Assembly (NCBI GenBank): GCA_028282725.1
Contig: JANQHF010000010.1
Span: 1 to 64,000, forward strand
Length of the DNA stretch: 64,000 bases
Reading direction: 5' to 3'
Origin: Saprospiraceae bacterium
GTDB taxonomy: Bacteria > Bacteroidota > Bacteroidia > Chitinophagales > Saprospiraceae
Shown here: piece by piece, positions 54,969-63,430 of the stretch
How positions within the stretch are numbered: the first letter of the stretch is position 1
Layout: the number at the start of each line of letters is the position of its first letter
Notes under the pieces: model-generated
The model's database searches: none
What the model saw: the letters and a program-made list of their open reading frames with translations, nothing else
What the model was told of the DNA's origin: nothing
Made by a program: the position numbers and the translations under genes

Positions 54969-56038
54969 TGTATTCATTCGTAAAGTTCTTTTTGTTCAGG
55001 CTTCCAGCCGAACGGGCACATCATATTACTACTTCAGTTTTTAATTTTCTCACTGCTATACCTATACTAAAAGAAGGGATCAGGTTAATTTTTTCTTTTG
55101 ATCATCCTTCGTTGAAAAGAGAACTCTGGGGGCTAACATTCAAGAACCCTGTTGGACTGGCTGCCGGTTTTGATAAGGACGGTAAATACATAAGGGCCAT
55201 GGCCGCTCTTGGCTTTGGTTTTATAGAGATTGGCACTGTGACGCCTCTTCCTCAGACAGGTAATCCGAAGCCAAGGTTGTTCAGACTAATAAAAGACCAG
55301 GCGATCATCAACAGAATGGGTTTCAATAATGCTGGCGTGGAAGTGTTGGCCGAAAGATTGAAGAAGGTTCAACACAGGGATTTTATTATTGGGGGAAATA
55401 TCGGAAAGAACAAAATCACACCAAATGAGGAAGCTTACAAGGACTATCTGATTTGTTTTCAAAAGCTTTATCCCTTTGTAGATTATTTTGTTGTTAACCT
55501 TAGTTCTCCCAATACCCCCGGATTGCGGGCTCTTCAACGTAAAGAACCCATGAAAAAGATACTGACGCCTTTATTGGAATGGCGCCAATCGCAATCTAAA
55601 AAACGTCCCGTACTGGTCAAGATAGCTCCGGATCTCTCAGATGGGGAAGTAAATGATATCGTCGAACTTGTAACGGAACTCAATCTGGATGGAGTTGTTG
55701 CCACCAATACTACTATATACAGACACCCTTTGACCACAGACCCATCACGGGTCAAACAATTAGGAGCAGGGGGATTGAGCGGAAAGCCATTGAAGTCAAA
55801 ATCTACTCAAATCCTTCAAAGGATATCTTCACTAACCGGTCAGAAAATCCCATTAATAGGAGTAGGAGGAATTGACTCCCCGGAGGCTGCTGAGGAGAAA
55901 ATGAAGTCAGGAGCAGATCTCATCCAGATTTATACGGGATTTATATATCGGGGGCCGTTGATGATTAAGCAAATTAAAAAGCACCTTGCAAAAAAATCAG
56001 AGATTTTTGACCGGCAGGGGTTACCTCAGGCTATTTAA
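54968..56038 (+). CDS. pyrD: Dihydroorotate dehydrogenase, quinone-dependent
   Basis: This 356-aa class 2 enzyme oxidises dihydroorotate in pyrimidine synthesis, anchored to the inner membrane by an N-terminal helix pair (about 1-40) and passing electrons to quinone. Diagnostic segments are NPVGLAAGFDKDGKYI (FMN site), FIEIGTVTPLPQTGNPKPRLFRL and NLSSPNTPGLRALQ with the class 2 catalytic serine. LIGVGGIDSPEAAEEKMKSGADLIQIYTG is the phosphate-binding strand. It overlaps the Crp/Fnr gene by 1 base, so the regulator and this enzyme are likely coexpressed. Confidence 0.96.
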   Translation: MYSFVKFFLFRLPAERAHHITTSVFNFLTAIPILKEGIRLIFSFDHPSLKRELWGLTFKNPVGLAAGFDKDGKYIRAMAALGFGFIEIGTVTPLPQTGNPKPRLFRLIKDQAIINRMGFNNAGVEVLAERLKKVQHRDFIIGGNIGKNKITPNEEAYKDYLICFQKLYPFVDYFVVNLSSPNTPGLRALQRKEPMKKILTPLLEWRQSQSKKRPVLVKIAPDLSDGEVNDIVELVTELNLDGVVATNTTIYRHPLTTDPSRVKQLGAGGLSGKPLKSKSTQILQRISSLTGQKIPLIGVGGIDSPEAAEEKMKSGADLIQIYTGFIYRGPLMIKQIKKHLAKKSEIFDRQGLPQAI

Positions 56039-56117
56039 AGTCATAATTAAATAACAGGGCCGTTAAAGTTTATAGATAATAATGTTGCCCTGGCCCACAT
56101 TAATAGGTGGATAACAT

Positions 56118-56125
56118 TACATTTG
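56118..56125 (+). promoter_or_regulatory. Putative -7 promoter element for recA
   Basis: TACATTTG fits TAnnTTTG and lies 31 bases before the recA ATG at 56157. The -33 position is weak. No LexA-type palindrome was noticed in the 118-base gap after pyrD. Confidence 0.4.
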
Positions 56126-56156
56126 TTTGTCATTTTAAAACTATACATTCTGAGGT

Positions 56157-57197
56157 ATGTCTAAAGAGAGAGAAGCCAAACTAAAAGCATTACAATTAAC
56201 AGTCGACAAACTGGAAAAGACTTATGGAAAGGGGACCATCATGAAGCTTGGTGACAAGCAGGTCATAGATGTGGATGCAATTCCCACGGGTTCTTTATCC
56301 CTTGATATCGCATTAGGTATCGGAGGATTCCCCAGAGGCAGAGTCGTTGAGATCTATGGTCCGGAATCCTCCGGTAAGACTACTCTTGCAATTCATGCCA
56401 TTGCAGAAGCTCAAAAAAAAGGAGGAATCGCGGCATTTATCGATGCCGAACATGCCTTTGATAAAACATATGCCGAAGCCCTGGGTGTCGACACTGAAAA
56501 TTTATTGATCTCCCAGCCAGACAATGGAGAGCAAGCATTGGAAATTGCAGAAAATCTGATCAGGTCAGGAGCTATTGATATTCTTGTCATTGACTCTGTT
56601 GCTGCCCTAACACCAAGGAGCGAAATTGAGGGAGAAATGGGAGATTCAAAAATGGGTCTTCACGCGCGATTGATGTCACAAGCCCTTAGAAAGCTCACAG
56701 CTACAATAGGTCGAACTGGTTGTTGCTGCATTTTTATCAATCAACTACGAGAAAAGATAGGCGTCATGTTCGGAAACCCTGAAACCACAACTGGGGGGAA
56801 CGCACTCAAGTTTTATGCTTCTATCCGTCTCGATATCAGAAAATCAGGAACATCCATTAAGGATAGAGAGGGGAATGTCGTTGGTAACCCGATAAAAGTT
56901 AAGGTTGTAAAAAACAAACTCGCCCCACCTTTTCGAATTGCATTGTTTGAGATCACTTTTGGAAAAGGCATATCAAGAGTTGGAGAGTTGGTTGACCTCG
57001 CTGTGGAAAATGATATCGTGCAAAAAAGTGGTTCCTGGTACAGCTACAACGACACCAAAATTGCACAGGGCAGAGAGGCAGTCAAGAGCTTTTTTGAAGA
57101 CAATCCGGAAGTATCATCTGAGATTGAACAAAAGGTGAAATCAATTTACGCCCCTGTGGAGCCTGTGACCAACGGAGAAATGCCATCAGATAATTGA
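56157..57197 (+). CDS. recA: Recombinase RecA
   Basis: This 346-aa recombinase polymerises on single-stranded DNA for homologous recombination and SOS induction. It has Walker [11 protein letters not shown] (about 68-77), the [10 protein letters not shown] block, [17 protein letters not shown] (Walker B) and the DNA-binding loop [34 protein letters not shown]. Length is normal. Its TGA stop (57195-57197) overlaps the proposed ATT start of the PdeM gene by 1 base. Confidence 0.98.
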   Translation: MSKEREAKLKALQLTVDKLEKTYGKGTIMKLGDKQVIDVDAIPTGSLSLDIALGIGGFPRGRVVEIYGPESSGKTTLAIHAIAEAQKKGGIAAFIDAEHAFDKTYAEALGVDTENLLISQPDNGEQALEIAENLIRSGAIDILVIDSVAALTPRSEIEGEMGDSKMGLHARLMSQALRKLTATIGRTGCCCIFINQLREKIGVMFGNPETTTGGNALKFYASIRLDIRKSGTSIKDREGNVVGNPIKVKVVKNKLAPPFRIALFEITFGKGISRVGELVDLAVENDIVQKSGSWYSYNDTKIAQGREAVKSFFEDNPEVSSEIEQKVKSIYAPVEPVTNGEMPSDN

Positions 57198-57843
57198 ATC
57201 CGGATTCACACATAAGGTCAGGGAAGAGACTCTTGTTCTCTTAGCAGAAAAAGCTATTTATTGGCCAAGGGAAAAGTGTCTTTTCATTTCAGATGTTCAT
57301 CTGGGTAAGATCCATCACTTCAGAAAGCATGGTTTTGCTCTGCCAGTAAATGCTTCATTAGACAATTATGTCCGGTTATCAAATCTTATAGAAATGACTC
57401 GCCCTGAAAAGGTGGTTTTCCTGGGTGATTTATTTCATAGCTCTGAAAACTCAGATTGGAAAGAGTTTGAAACCTTTATTGCAACATTCCCGCAAATAAG
57501 CTTTGAATTGGTACTTGGAAATCACGACATTATTCCGGCAGTGAAATTATCGGATGTTCTGGATCAAGTTTTTGAAAGCGCAAAGATCCTCCCGCCATTT
57601 ATCCTTTCCCACTACCCTTCCCCTCACGAAGAATACTACAACCTCTGTGGCCATATTCATCCGGCAGTGAAACTTAAGGGGAAGGCAAGGCAGTCCGTAT
57701 TGCTTCCTTGCTTTATATTTTCAATATCCACGTGCATTTTACCGGCATTCGGAACCTTTACAGGAACGCAAATCGTTAAACCCAAAAGCACAGATGACGT
57801 TTTTATTATTGCAGAAGGCCAAGTCATAAACTTTAATCAATAA
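57193..57843 (+). CDS. pdeM: Ligase-associated DNA damage response nuclease PdeM-like, ATT start
   Basis: This metallophosphoesterase of about 216 aa has the PdeM-type opening [22 protein letters not shown]. Metal-binding motifs are D34 and H36 in DVHLGK, D79 in GDLFHS, N110 and H111 in GNHD, H140 in SHYP and H154/H156 in GHIH. The frame is open from 57169 with no ATG, GTG or TTG before the conserved core; the first ATG (57394, codon 68) is too late. The best fit is an ATT at 57193 (or ATA at 57190) overlapping the recA stop, which predicts rare-codon initiation coupled to recA. PdeM usually sits with DNA ligase and an Lhr-type helicase, and none is here. Confidence 0.8.
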   Translation: MESGFTHKVREETLVLLAEKAIYWPREKCLFISDVHLGKIHHFRKHGFALPVNASLDNYVRLSNLIEMTRPEKVVFLGDLFHSSENSDWKEFETFIATFPQISFELVLGNHDIIPAVKLSDVLDQVFESAKILPPFILSHYPSPHEEYYNLCGHIHPAVKLKGKARQSVLLPCFIFSISTCILPAFGTFTGTQIVKPKSTDDVFIIAEGQVINFNQ

Positions 57844-57852
57844 AGTCTACTT

Positions 57853-58470
57853 TTGGACAAATCTTACCTGTTGGCAAAACACAAAAAGAAAGAGTATAAA
57901 ATTTTTGAAAAAGAGTTTCTGCCTCATATAGATGCTCTAAAGACCTTTGCCTATCATCTTTCGTACAATGAAGATGATGCGAATGATCTTGTCCAGGAAA
58001 CCTACTTAAAAGCTTTCAGGTTCATAGATAAATATGACGAAGGAACTAATGCTAAGGCTTGGTTGTTTAAAATTCTGAAAAACGCTTACATCAACGAATA
58101 TCGTAAGAAGAGTAAGCGACCAACCAAGGTGGACTTTGAGGATATCGTGAGTTACCACGATAGTGAGGAAAGCGTTTTGCCGGGTTACCTGGATTTGAGA
58201 GAGGAGTTATTTGATAATATGATGGGTGATGAAATCACCATTTCAATTAATGCACTTCCAATTGATTTCAGGACAGTTCTTTTGTTATGTGATGTTGAAG
58301 GTTTTACGTATGAAGAGATAAGCAAGATCATAGATGTTCCGATCGGTACTGTGCGGTCTCGTCTCTTCAGGGCAAGGAATATGTTGAAGGATAAATTGAA
58401 AACTTATGCCGAATCCAAAGGCTATAAAGACTACAGAGGAAAAAAGAATAAATCAGCTAAAGAGACTTAA
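57853..58470 (+). CDS. ECF-type sigma factor
   Basis: This 205-aa sigma-70 family regulator has region 2 at about 22-90 (HLSYNEDDANDLVQETYLKAF with the -10 binding helix AKAWLFKILKNAYINEYRKK) and region 4 at about 130-185 (IDFRTVLLLCDVEGFTYEEI then PIGTVRSRLFRARNMLK). The C-terminus is a short Lys-rich tail. The start is a TTG at 57853, 10 bases after the PdeM gene. The next gene codes for a small protein that may be its anti-sigma factor. Targets are unknown. Confidence 0.92.
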   Translation: MDKSYLLAKHKKKEYKIFEKEFLPHIDALKTFAYHLSYNEDDANDLVQETYLKAFRFIDKYDEGTNAKAWLFKILKNAYINEYRKKSKRPTKVDFEDIVSYHDSEESVLPGYLDLREELFDNMMGDEITISINALPIDFRTVLLLCDVEGFTYEEISKIIDVPIGTVRSRLFRARNMLKDKLKTYAESKGYKDYRGKKNKSAKET

Positions 58471-58490
58471 AAACCCGTTTCAAACCATCT

Positions 58491-58521
58491 TTGAGAATTA
58501 GTATAAGATTTCTTACTTTTG
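58491..58521 (+). promoter_or_regulatory. Bacteroidota-type promoter for the putative anti-sigma gene
   Basis: TTG at 58491-58493 and TACTTTTG at 58514-58521 are 20 bases apart, an exact match to the primary-sigma consensus. This lies in the gap between the sigma gene and the 76-aa gene, so the latter can be transcribed on its own. Confidence 0.6.
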
Positions 58522-58554
58522 ATAACAGGTGCATTCATTCTCTAATACCACAGG

Positions 58555-58785
58555 ATGGAAAACAAAAATCTACTGAACTACTTTTCAAAACAAGTTAATC
58601 TCTACCTCGACAACCGCTTGACAGAAGATAGCGAACAAAACCTTCTGGACGCCGTAAAGAACGATTCCGTTTGCAACAAAGTCTTTAATAATGAAAAGCA
58701 GTTCCGGAATTTAATAAAGACTGCTACCAAAAGACACAGTGCCTCCCAGGAATTAATTCAATCGATCAGGAGCAAACTCGATTAG
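58555..58785 (+). CDS. Small protein, putative anti-sigma partner of the upstream ECF factor
   Basis: This 76-aa protein is predicted to be mostly helical. Its early segment (VNLYLDNRLTEDSEQNLLDAVKND) resembles the helix pair of anti-sigma domains that wrap sigma region 4 or 2. It has a single cysteine and no HxxxCxxC, so it is not a zinc-containing anti-sigma factor. There is no membrane segment, so it would act in the cytoplasm. The assignment rests on its size, fold pattern and place directly after the sigma gene, and has no direct sequence proof. It has its own promoter, and prfA follows 46 bases later. Confidence 0.6.
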   Translation: MENKNLLNYFSKQVNLYLDNRLTEDSEQNLLDAVKNDSVCNKVFNNEKQFRNLIKTATKRHSASQELIQSIRSKLD

Positions 58786-58831
58786 CTCATTCTGAGCTAA
58801 TTAGAACTTCATTACAATTTTATAGTAAGGT

Positions 58832-59902
58832 ATGCTTGATAAATTAGCGGCCATCAATGCCCGTTTTTTGGATATTCAGGAAAAACTCTCAGATCCCGAA
58901 GCCATTTCAGACATGAAAAAATATTCTGCTCTCAACAGAGAATATAAAGGTCTTCAGGAGCTTGTAGATTTTTATCACAAATATTCCATGGTCTCAAAAC
59001 GATTGGAATCTACTAAGGCCTTGCTTGATGACGAGGATGAAGAGATGAGAGATATGGCTCGTTTGGAAATAGAAGATCTTCAAGAAGAACGAACAGTTCT
59101 CGAAGAACGAATTAAAATCCTGCTCATACCAAAAGATCCGGAAGACACAAAAGATGTAGTCTTTGAAATCAGGTCTGGTACCGGCGGTGATGAAGCCAGT
59201 ATATTCGCCGGAGATCTGTTTCGGATGTATTCAAAGTACTTTGAAACAATGGGATGGAAATCCGAAACTATTTCTGTCAGCGAAGGTACAGTCGGTGGGT
59301 TCAACAAGATTGTCCTCGAGGTTTACGGCAACGAAGTCTATGGAAAATTGAAATTTGAATCCGGTGCACATCGTGTGCAACGCGTACCCAAGACCGAATC
59401 CCAGGGCAGGGTGCATACATCGGCGGCTACTGTTGCCGTTCTTCCAAAATTTGAAGAAGAAGACATAGACATCCGCAAGGATGATTTACGGACTGATACT
59501 TTTCGGGCAAGCGGTGCTGGTGGTCAGCATGTAAATAAAACTGAATCCGGAGTTCGGTTTACACATATTCCGACCGGAATTGTCGCAGAAAGCACGGATT
59601 CAAGATCGCAACACAAGAATCGAGAAATCGCCCTTCAACGGTTGTACGCCAAAGTGATGGAAGCACAACGACTTAAATCTCAGAATGAGCAAATAGCCAA
59701 ACGAAAATCTTTGGTAGGAAGTGGTGATCGCTCTGACAAAATCCGTACGTACAATTATCCGCAAAACAGAGTCACGGATCACAGGATTAACCTGACCTTG
59801 TATAACCTGGATAAGGTGATGGAAGGAAACCTGGAAGAGATCATTGAAGCCCTACAAGTAGCTGAGAATGCCGAAAAGATGAAGACGGGAGCTACCGTTT
59901 GA
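58832..59902 (+). CDS. prfA: Peptide chain release factor 1
   Basis: This 356-aa factor recognises UAA and UAG stops. The GGQ motif is in GAGGQHVNKTESGVRF, and the stop-codon-recognition PxT element is P-K-T in RVPKTESQGRVHTSAATVA, which marks RF1 rather than RF2. The N-terminal helical domain (about 1-95) and C-terminal DHRINLTLYNLDKVMEGNL are normal. The stop abuts the convergent M28 gene (no gap). No prmC methylase gene is adjacent. Confidence 0.97.
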   Translation: MLDKLAAINARFLDIQEKLSDPEAISDMKKYSALNREYKGLQELVDFYHKYSMVSKRLESTKALLDDEDEEMRDMARLEIEDLQEERTVLEERIKILLIPKDPEDTKDVVFEIRSGTGGDEASIFAGDLFRMYSKYFETMGWKSETISVSEGTVGGFNKIVLEVYGNEVYGKLKFESGAHRVQRVPKTESQGRVHTSAATVAVLPKFEEEDIDIRKDDLRTDTFRASGAGGQHVNKTESGVRFTHIPTGIVAESTDSRSQHKNREIALQRLYAKVMEAQRLKSQNEQIAKRKSLVGSGDRSDKIRTYNYPQNRVTDHRINLTLYNLDKVMEGNLEEIIEALQVAENAEKMKTGATV

Positions 59903-60883
59903 TCAGAATGTCCCGTTTGATTCATTGTACAAAACAGCAGTCACAACTTGTCCAACAACGCGTAGTGTTCTTTTGCTGATGATATCGATATTGTCATCGT
60001 GGGTATGGTGATAAGCCCCAAAACTGACTCTGTCAACGGGAGACATATTGATAATATCGATCATTGGGATATTGGCATATTGGTTGACATTAATATGATC
60101 ATCCATGACTCCTCCGGCATAGAAATCCTGGAAGAAGTCCGAATATCCCATGCTCTTCGCCAAGTCCCAGACTTTATCTTGTAATTCAGGAGCCAATTGA
60201 CGAGAATATTCTTCTTTCCCGAAGGCTGCTTTATCAGACCCAACCATGTCCAGCAAGATGCCATACTTTGCACGATAGCCAATTGGTAACAGGTTTTTGG
60301 ACCAATACTCGGAGCCCTGAGCCCAGTTGACCTTTTCGCTACCTTGATCTTCTGCATCAAAAAGTGCAAAGTCTACACCTATATCTATAGGGTTTTGGCT
60401 GATCATCCGGGCCAATTCCAGGAGTACCGCAGTGCCACTTGCTCCATCATCCGCTCCTGGTATCGGTTGATCTTTTCTTTCATCATCTTTCTCGGCTACA
60501 ATCCGGCTGTCAAAGTGTGCCGCAAGCAATATCCTGGTTGTTAATTCAGGATTAAACTGGGCAATAATGTTTGTGCATTCCACGTCCTGTCTATTAAAAA
60601 AGCTCGCTTTGAATTCCTGCTTAAATACCTTGGCACCATACGACTCAAGTAAAGAATAGATCCAGTCGATTGTCTGTTGATGAGCTTCCGTTCCCGGAAC
60701 TCTATATCCAAAATCAAGTTGTTTTTCAATTTTCCAATATGCACTATCTGCATTAAAAGCAGGGATTTGCCGTATCTGTCGTGGCGTATCAACGGAAGAT
60801 GTTGGTTGCTTGTCGTTTTGGCAAGCTGAAATAAAGCAAACCAAAAACAGCAGACAGATTATAGATTTGATTGATTCCCGCAT
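59903..60883 (-). CDS. M28-family lipoprotein, glutaminyl-peptide cyclotransferase-like
   Basis: This 326-aa protein has a lipoprotein signal (VCFISACQ, lipidated C21) and an M28 zinc-enzyme fold. The metal site is readable: LLAAHFDSR (His), IPGADDGASGTAVLLELAR (Asp), FALFDAEDQG (Glu), DDHINV with the later YHHTHDDN. The DDHI and HTHDDN pattern resembles glutaminyl cyclases, which form N-terminal pyroglutamate, more than classic aminopeptidases. The call is tentative because the DGEE motif of cyclases reads DAED here. Probably acts in the periplasm. It is 4 bases downstream of cysS. Confidence 0.83.
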   Translation of the reverse strand: MRESIKSIICLLFLVCFISACQNDKQPTSSVDTPRQIRQIPAFNADSAYWKIEKQLDFGYRVPGTEAHQQTIDWIYSLLESYGAKVFKQEFKASFFNRQDVECTNIIAQFNPELTTRILLAAHFDSRIVAEKDDERKDQPIPGADDGASGTAVLLELARMISQNPIDIGVDFALFDAEDQGSEKVNWAQGSEYWSKNLLPIGYRAKYGILLDMVGSDKAAFGKEEYSRQLAPELQDKVWDLAKSMGYSDFFQDFYAGGVMDDHINVNQYANIPMIDIINMSPVDRVSFGAYHHTHDDNIDIISKRTLRVVGQVVTAVLYNESNGTF

Positions 60884-60887
60884 TTAT

Positions 60888-62384
60888 TTAGTTAATTGTC
60901 CAGGTACTGCCTTCTTTTCCATCTTTGACAACTATATTATGAGCAGCAAGATGATCGCGGATTTTATCAGCCATATTCCAATCTTTCGAAGATCTTGCTT
61001 GTTGCCTGAGATCCAGGATGAGCTCCATTACCCCATCAAGTACCTTACCTGATCCATTACTTTTTGCGTGATCTTCCATTAGGCCCATAATGCTGAAAAG
61101 AACATCCTTGAAACAACTTTTCAGCTTATTTAGTATATCTGCAGAAATATTTTGGAAACCCGGTTTCTGATCACGGTGATTATTAATAATCGGAACCAAT
61201 TCAAATAACCTGGCAAGTGCCTTAGGTGTATTGAAGTCATCATTGAGTTCATCAAAAACCCGTTCTACCAGGTCATTGATATTTTGATCGAGCTCTGATT
61301 TCTCCGTAGACTCACTGACGGGGATAGACTGCAGGTACTTATTGGCCTCCATGAGTTTATTATACCCTTTTTCGGCTGCCTGAAGAGCTTGGTCACTGAG
61401 ATCCAGGGTTGACCTGTAGTGAGCCATGAGCATAAAAAACCTTACAACCATAGGTGCATATCCCTTGCTAACATGTTCGCTGGTCCCATTGAAAAGTTCT
61501 TCCGCCGAGATTATATTTCCATCGCTTTTTGCCATCTTTCTGCCATTCATGAGCAACATGTTGGCATGCAACCAATATTTGGCTGGCGCACATCCACATG
61601 CACTTTGATTTTGTGCAATTTCATTTTCGTGATGAGGAAACTTCAAATCATTTCCCCCACCATGAATATCAAAGTGGTCTCCGAGGTACTTTGTACTCAT
61701 TGCTGAGCACTCCAGATGCCATCCGGGAAATCCTTCTGACCATTTGGAATTCCATTTCATGAGATGCCTGTCATCAGCCTTCATCCAGATGGCGAAATCT
61801 GCAGGATGATTTTTCTCGTCCTGGGCTTTGAGTTCTCTGGTCTCAGCAAAAAGTTCATCGAGTTTCCTGCCCGATAATTCACCATAGCTCTTATGTTGCT
61901 TAGCAAATTTTTGGATATTGAAATAGACCGAACCATTTTTGACGTATGCATCTCCTCGGTCCAGTATTTTCTGAACCATTTCAATCTGTTCCAGGATGTG
62001 TCCTGTAGCCCTGGGTTCTATACTAGGTTCGGAAATATTGAACGTTCTCATCATGGCATGAAAGGAATTGGTATACTTCTGAACGACTTCCATCGGTTCG
62101 AGGTTTTCCAGTTTTGCTCTCTTCGCTATTTTGTCCTCTCCCGTATCCTGGTCACCTACCAGATGGCCTACATCAGTTATGTTTCTGACGTATCGCACAG
62201 TATAGCCCAGATATTTCAGATACCTGTATATAACGTCAAAGCTCATAAAGGTCCTGATATTGCCCAGATGAACGACACTATAAACAGTGGGACCGCAGAC
62301 ATACATCCCCACATGTTTGTTATGGATAGGTCGGAATTCTTCTTTCTGCCTGCTTAAACTATTATATACCTTCAATCCTGACAT
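60888..62384 (-). CDS. cysS: Cysteinyl-tRNA synthetase
   Basis: This 498-aa class I synthetase has YVCGPTVYSVVHLGNIRTFM, which holds the first zinc cysteine and the HIGH-type motif (HLGN). The second zinc cysteine is in HLECSAMSTKYLG, and the KMSKS motif is KMAKS in GRKMAKSDGNIISAEEL. The anticodon-binding region lies at about 330-498, with the DALR-like helix bundle (DLRQQARSSKDWNMADKIRD). Length is typical. A TATTTTTG box on the reverse strand lies at 62450-62457, 65 bases upstream of the ATG. Confidence 0.96.
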   Translation of the reverse strand: MSGLKVYNSLSRQKEEFRPIHNKHVGMYVCGPTVYSVVHLGNIRTFMSFDVIYRYLKYLGYTVRYVRNITDVGHLVGDQDTGEDKIAKRAKLENLEPMEVVQKYTNSFHAMMRTFNISEPSIEPRATGHILEQIEMVQKILDRGDAYVKNGSVYFNIQKFAKQHKSYGELSGRKLDELFAETRELKAQDEKNHPADFAIWMKADDRHLMKWNSKWSEGFPGWHLECSAMSTKYLGDHFDIHGGGNDLKFPHHENEIAQNQSACGCAPAKYWLHANMLLMNGRKMAKSDGNIISAEELFNGTSEHVSKGYAPMVVRFFMLMAHYRSTLDLSDQALQAAEKGYNKLMEANKYLQSIPVSESTEKSELDQNINDLVERVFDELNDDFNTPKALARLFELVPIINNHRDQKPGFQNISADILNKLKSCFKDVLFSIMGLMEDHAKSNGSGKVLDGVMELILDLRQQARSSKDWNMADKIRDHLAAHNIVVKDGKEGSTWTIN

Positions 62385-62449
62385 GAATTATATTCGGTTA
62401 CAACCAATCCCTTTCCAGGACAGTTGCTAGTGTGAATTAAAATTTGTTG

Positions 62450-62457
62450 CAAAAATA
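62450..62457 (-). promoter_or_regulatory. Putative -7 promoter element for cysS
   Basis: The reverse strand reads TATTTTTG, an exact TAnnTTTG match, 65 bases upstream of the cysS ATG. TTG motifs occur upstream but at about 5 and 10 bases instead of 19-21. Confidence 0.3.
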
Positions 62458-62494
62458 GGAGCAATCTCAATATCAGCTACTTGTTCTTTTACGT

Positions 62495-63379
62495 TCAATC
62501 CTGGTTTTGGCTGGCTTGATACAAAAACTCTTTTTCCTCCTTGGTTAAACTATCATATCCGGATGCATTAATCTTGTCCAGGATTTGATCAATTTTTTGT
62601 TGGACATCTTCTTCTCTGTTGTCGGGAGCCTGGGCTTGCTTGTTCCATTTCTTGTTTTGAATTACCGCCATTCGTGCAGGTTTTTTTTGACTTTTTCTCT
62701 TGCTTGATGAATAAAACAATTGCTGTAATCCTGCAGTAATGTCCCTTCCCTGTCTGAGGAAATGAACAAATCCACCACCCATCAGTGCACCTCCCAAATG
62801 AGCAATGCGTCCTCCGGTATTATCACTTTCAGATATCATCGCCAGGTCCATGATAATGAGGACCAGGGCGATATATTTCAGTTTGACATTGCCAATGATT
62901 AATAACCTGATATTATAATCCGGGGCCAAAAATGCGGCGGCGACGATGATACAGGTCACTGCGGCGCTCGCTCCATGTGCAGATCCAAAAACCCCCGTTA
63001 CCTGAACATACATTAAGTAAGCAACAGCGCCTGCCAGACCTCCTAAGAGATACAGAGGTAAAATGCGTCTGTCTCCGGCCAGGTCTCCTGTGATCCTTCC
63101 AAACCAATACAGAAGGATCATATTCCATCCCAGATGCCAAAATCCTTTATGTACAAACATATGGGTAACCACAGTCCACGGCTTCTTCAGGATTTCCATT
63201 CCTTCGGAGGACAAAACAATCAGGTTGGAAAAGAAATTGAACGTTCCCGACTGCGGAGGGCTGAACGCTTTGACAATGAGTATGAGCAGGAAAACAAAAA
63301 TATTGACCAATATGATCCTAGTGATCATATTGCCATACTTGAATTGTCCCTTTATGTCATTTACAATTGATTGTAACAT
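62495..63379 (-). CDS. Rhomboid family membrane protein
   Basis: This 294-aa polytopic protein of the rhomboid fold has HMFVHKGFWHLGWNMILLYWFG (early histidine and WN motif), GSAHGASAAVTCIIVAAAF with the nucleophile serine in GASA, and RIAHLGGALMGGG with the catalytic histidine. The GASA variant differs from the usual GASG. The C-terminal 70 residues are cytoplasmic and charged, ending in a conserved tail (IDQILDKINASGYDSLTKEE). It lies next to a second rhomboid gene (63431 onward), a pairing seen in other Bacteroidota. Confidence 0.88.
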   Translation of the reverse strand: MLQSIVNDIKGQFKYGNMITRIILVNIFVFLLILIVKAFSPPQSGTFNFFSNLIVLSSEGMEILKKPWTVVTHMFVHKGFWHLGWNMILLYWFGRITGDLAGDRRILPLYLLGGLAGAVAYLMYVQVTGVFGSAHGASAAVTCIIVAAAFLAPDYNIRLLIIGNVKLKYIALVLIIMDLAMISESDNTGGRIAHLGGALMGGGFVHFLRQGRDITAGLQQLFYSSSKRKSQKKPARMAVIQNKKWNKQAQAPDNREEDVQQKIDQILDKINASGYDSLTKEEKEFLYQASQNQD

Positions 63380-63430
63380 GTAATTAGTATAACGTATGTT
63401 CCGGGTAAAGTTTCACGATTTAGTATGATA

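Noticed and set aside
61893..62357. 154-aa forward ORF antisense to cysS
   Set aside because: It lies over the catalytic HIGH domain of CysS and shows no domain of its own.
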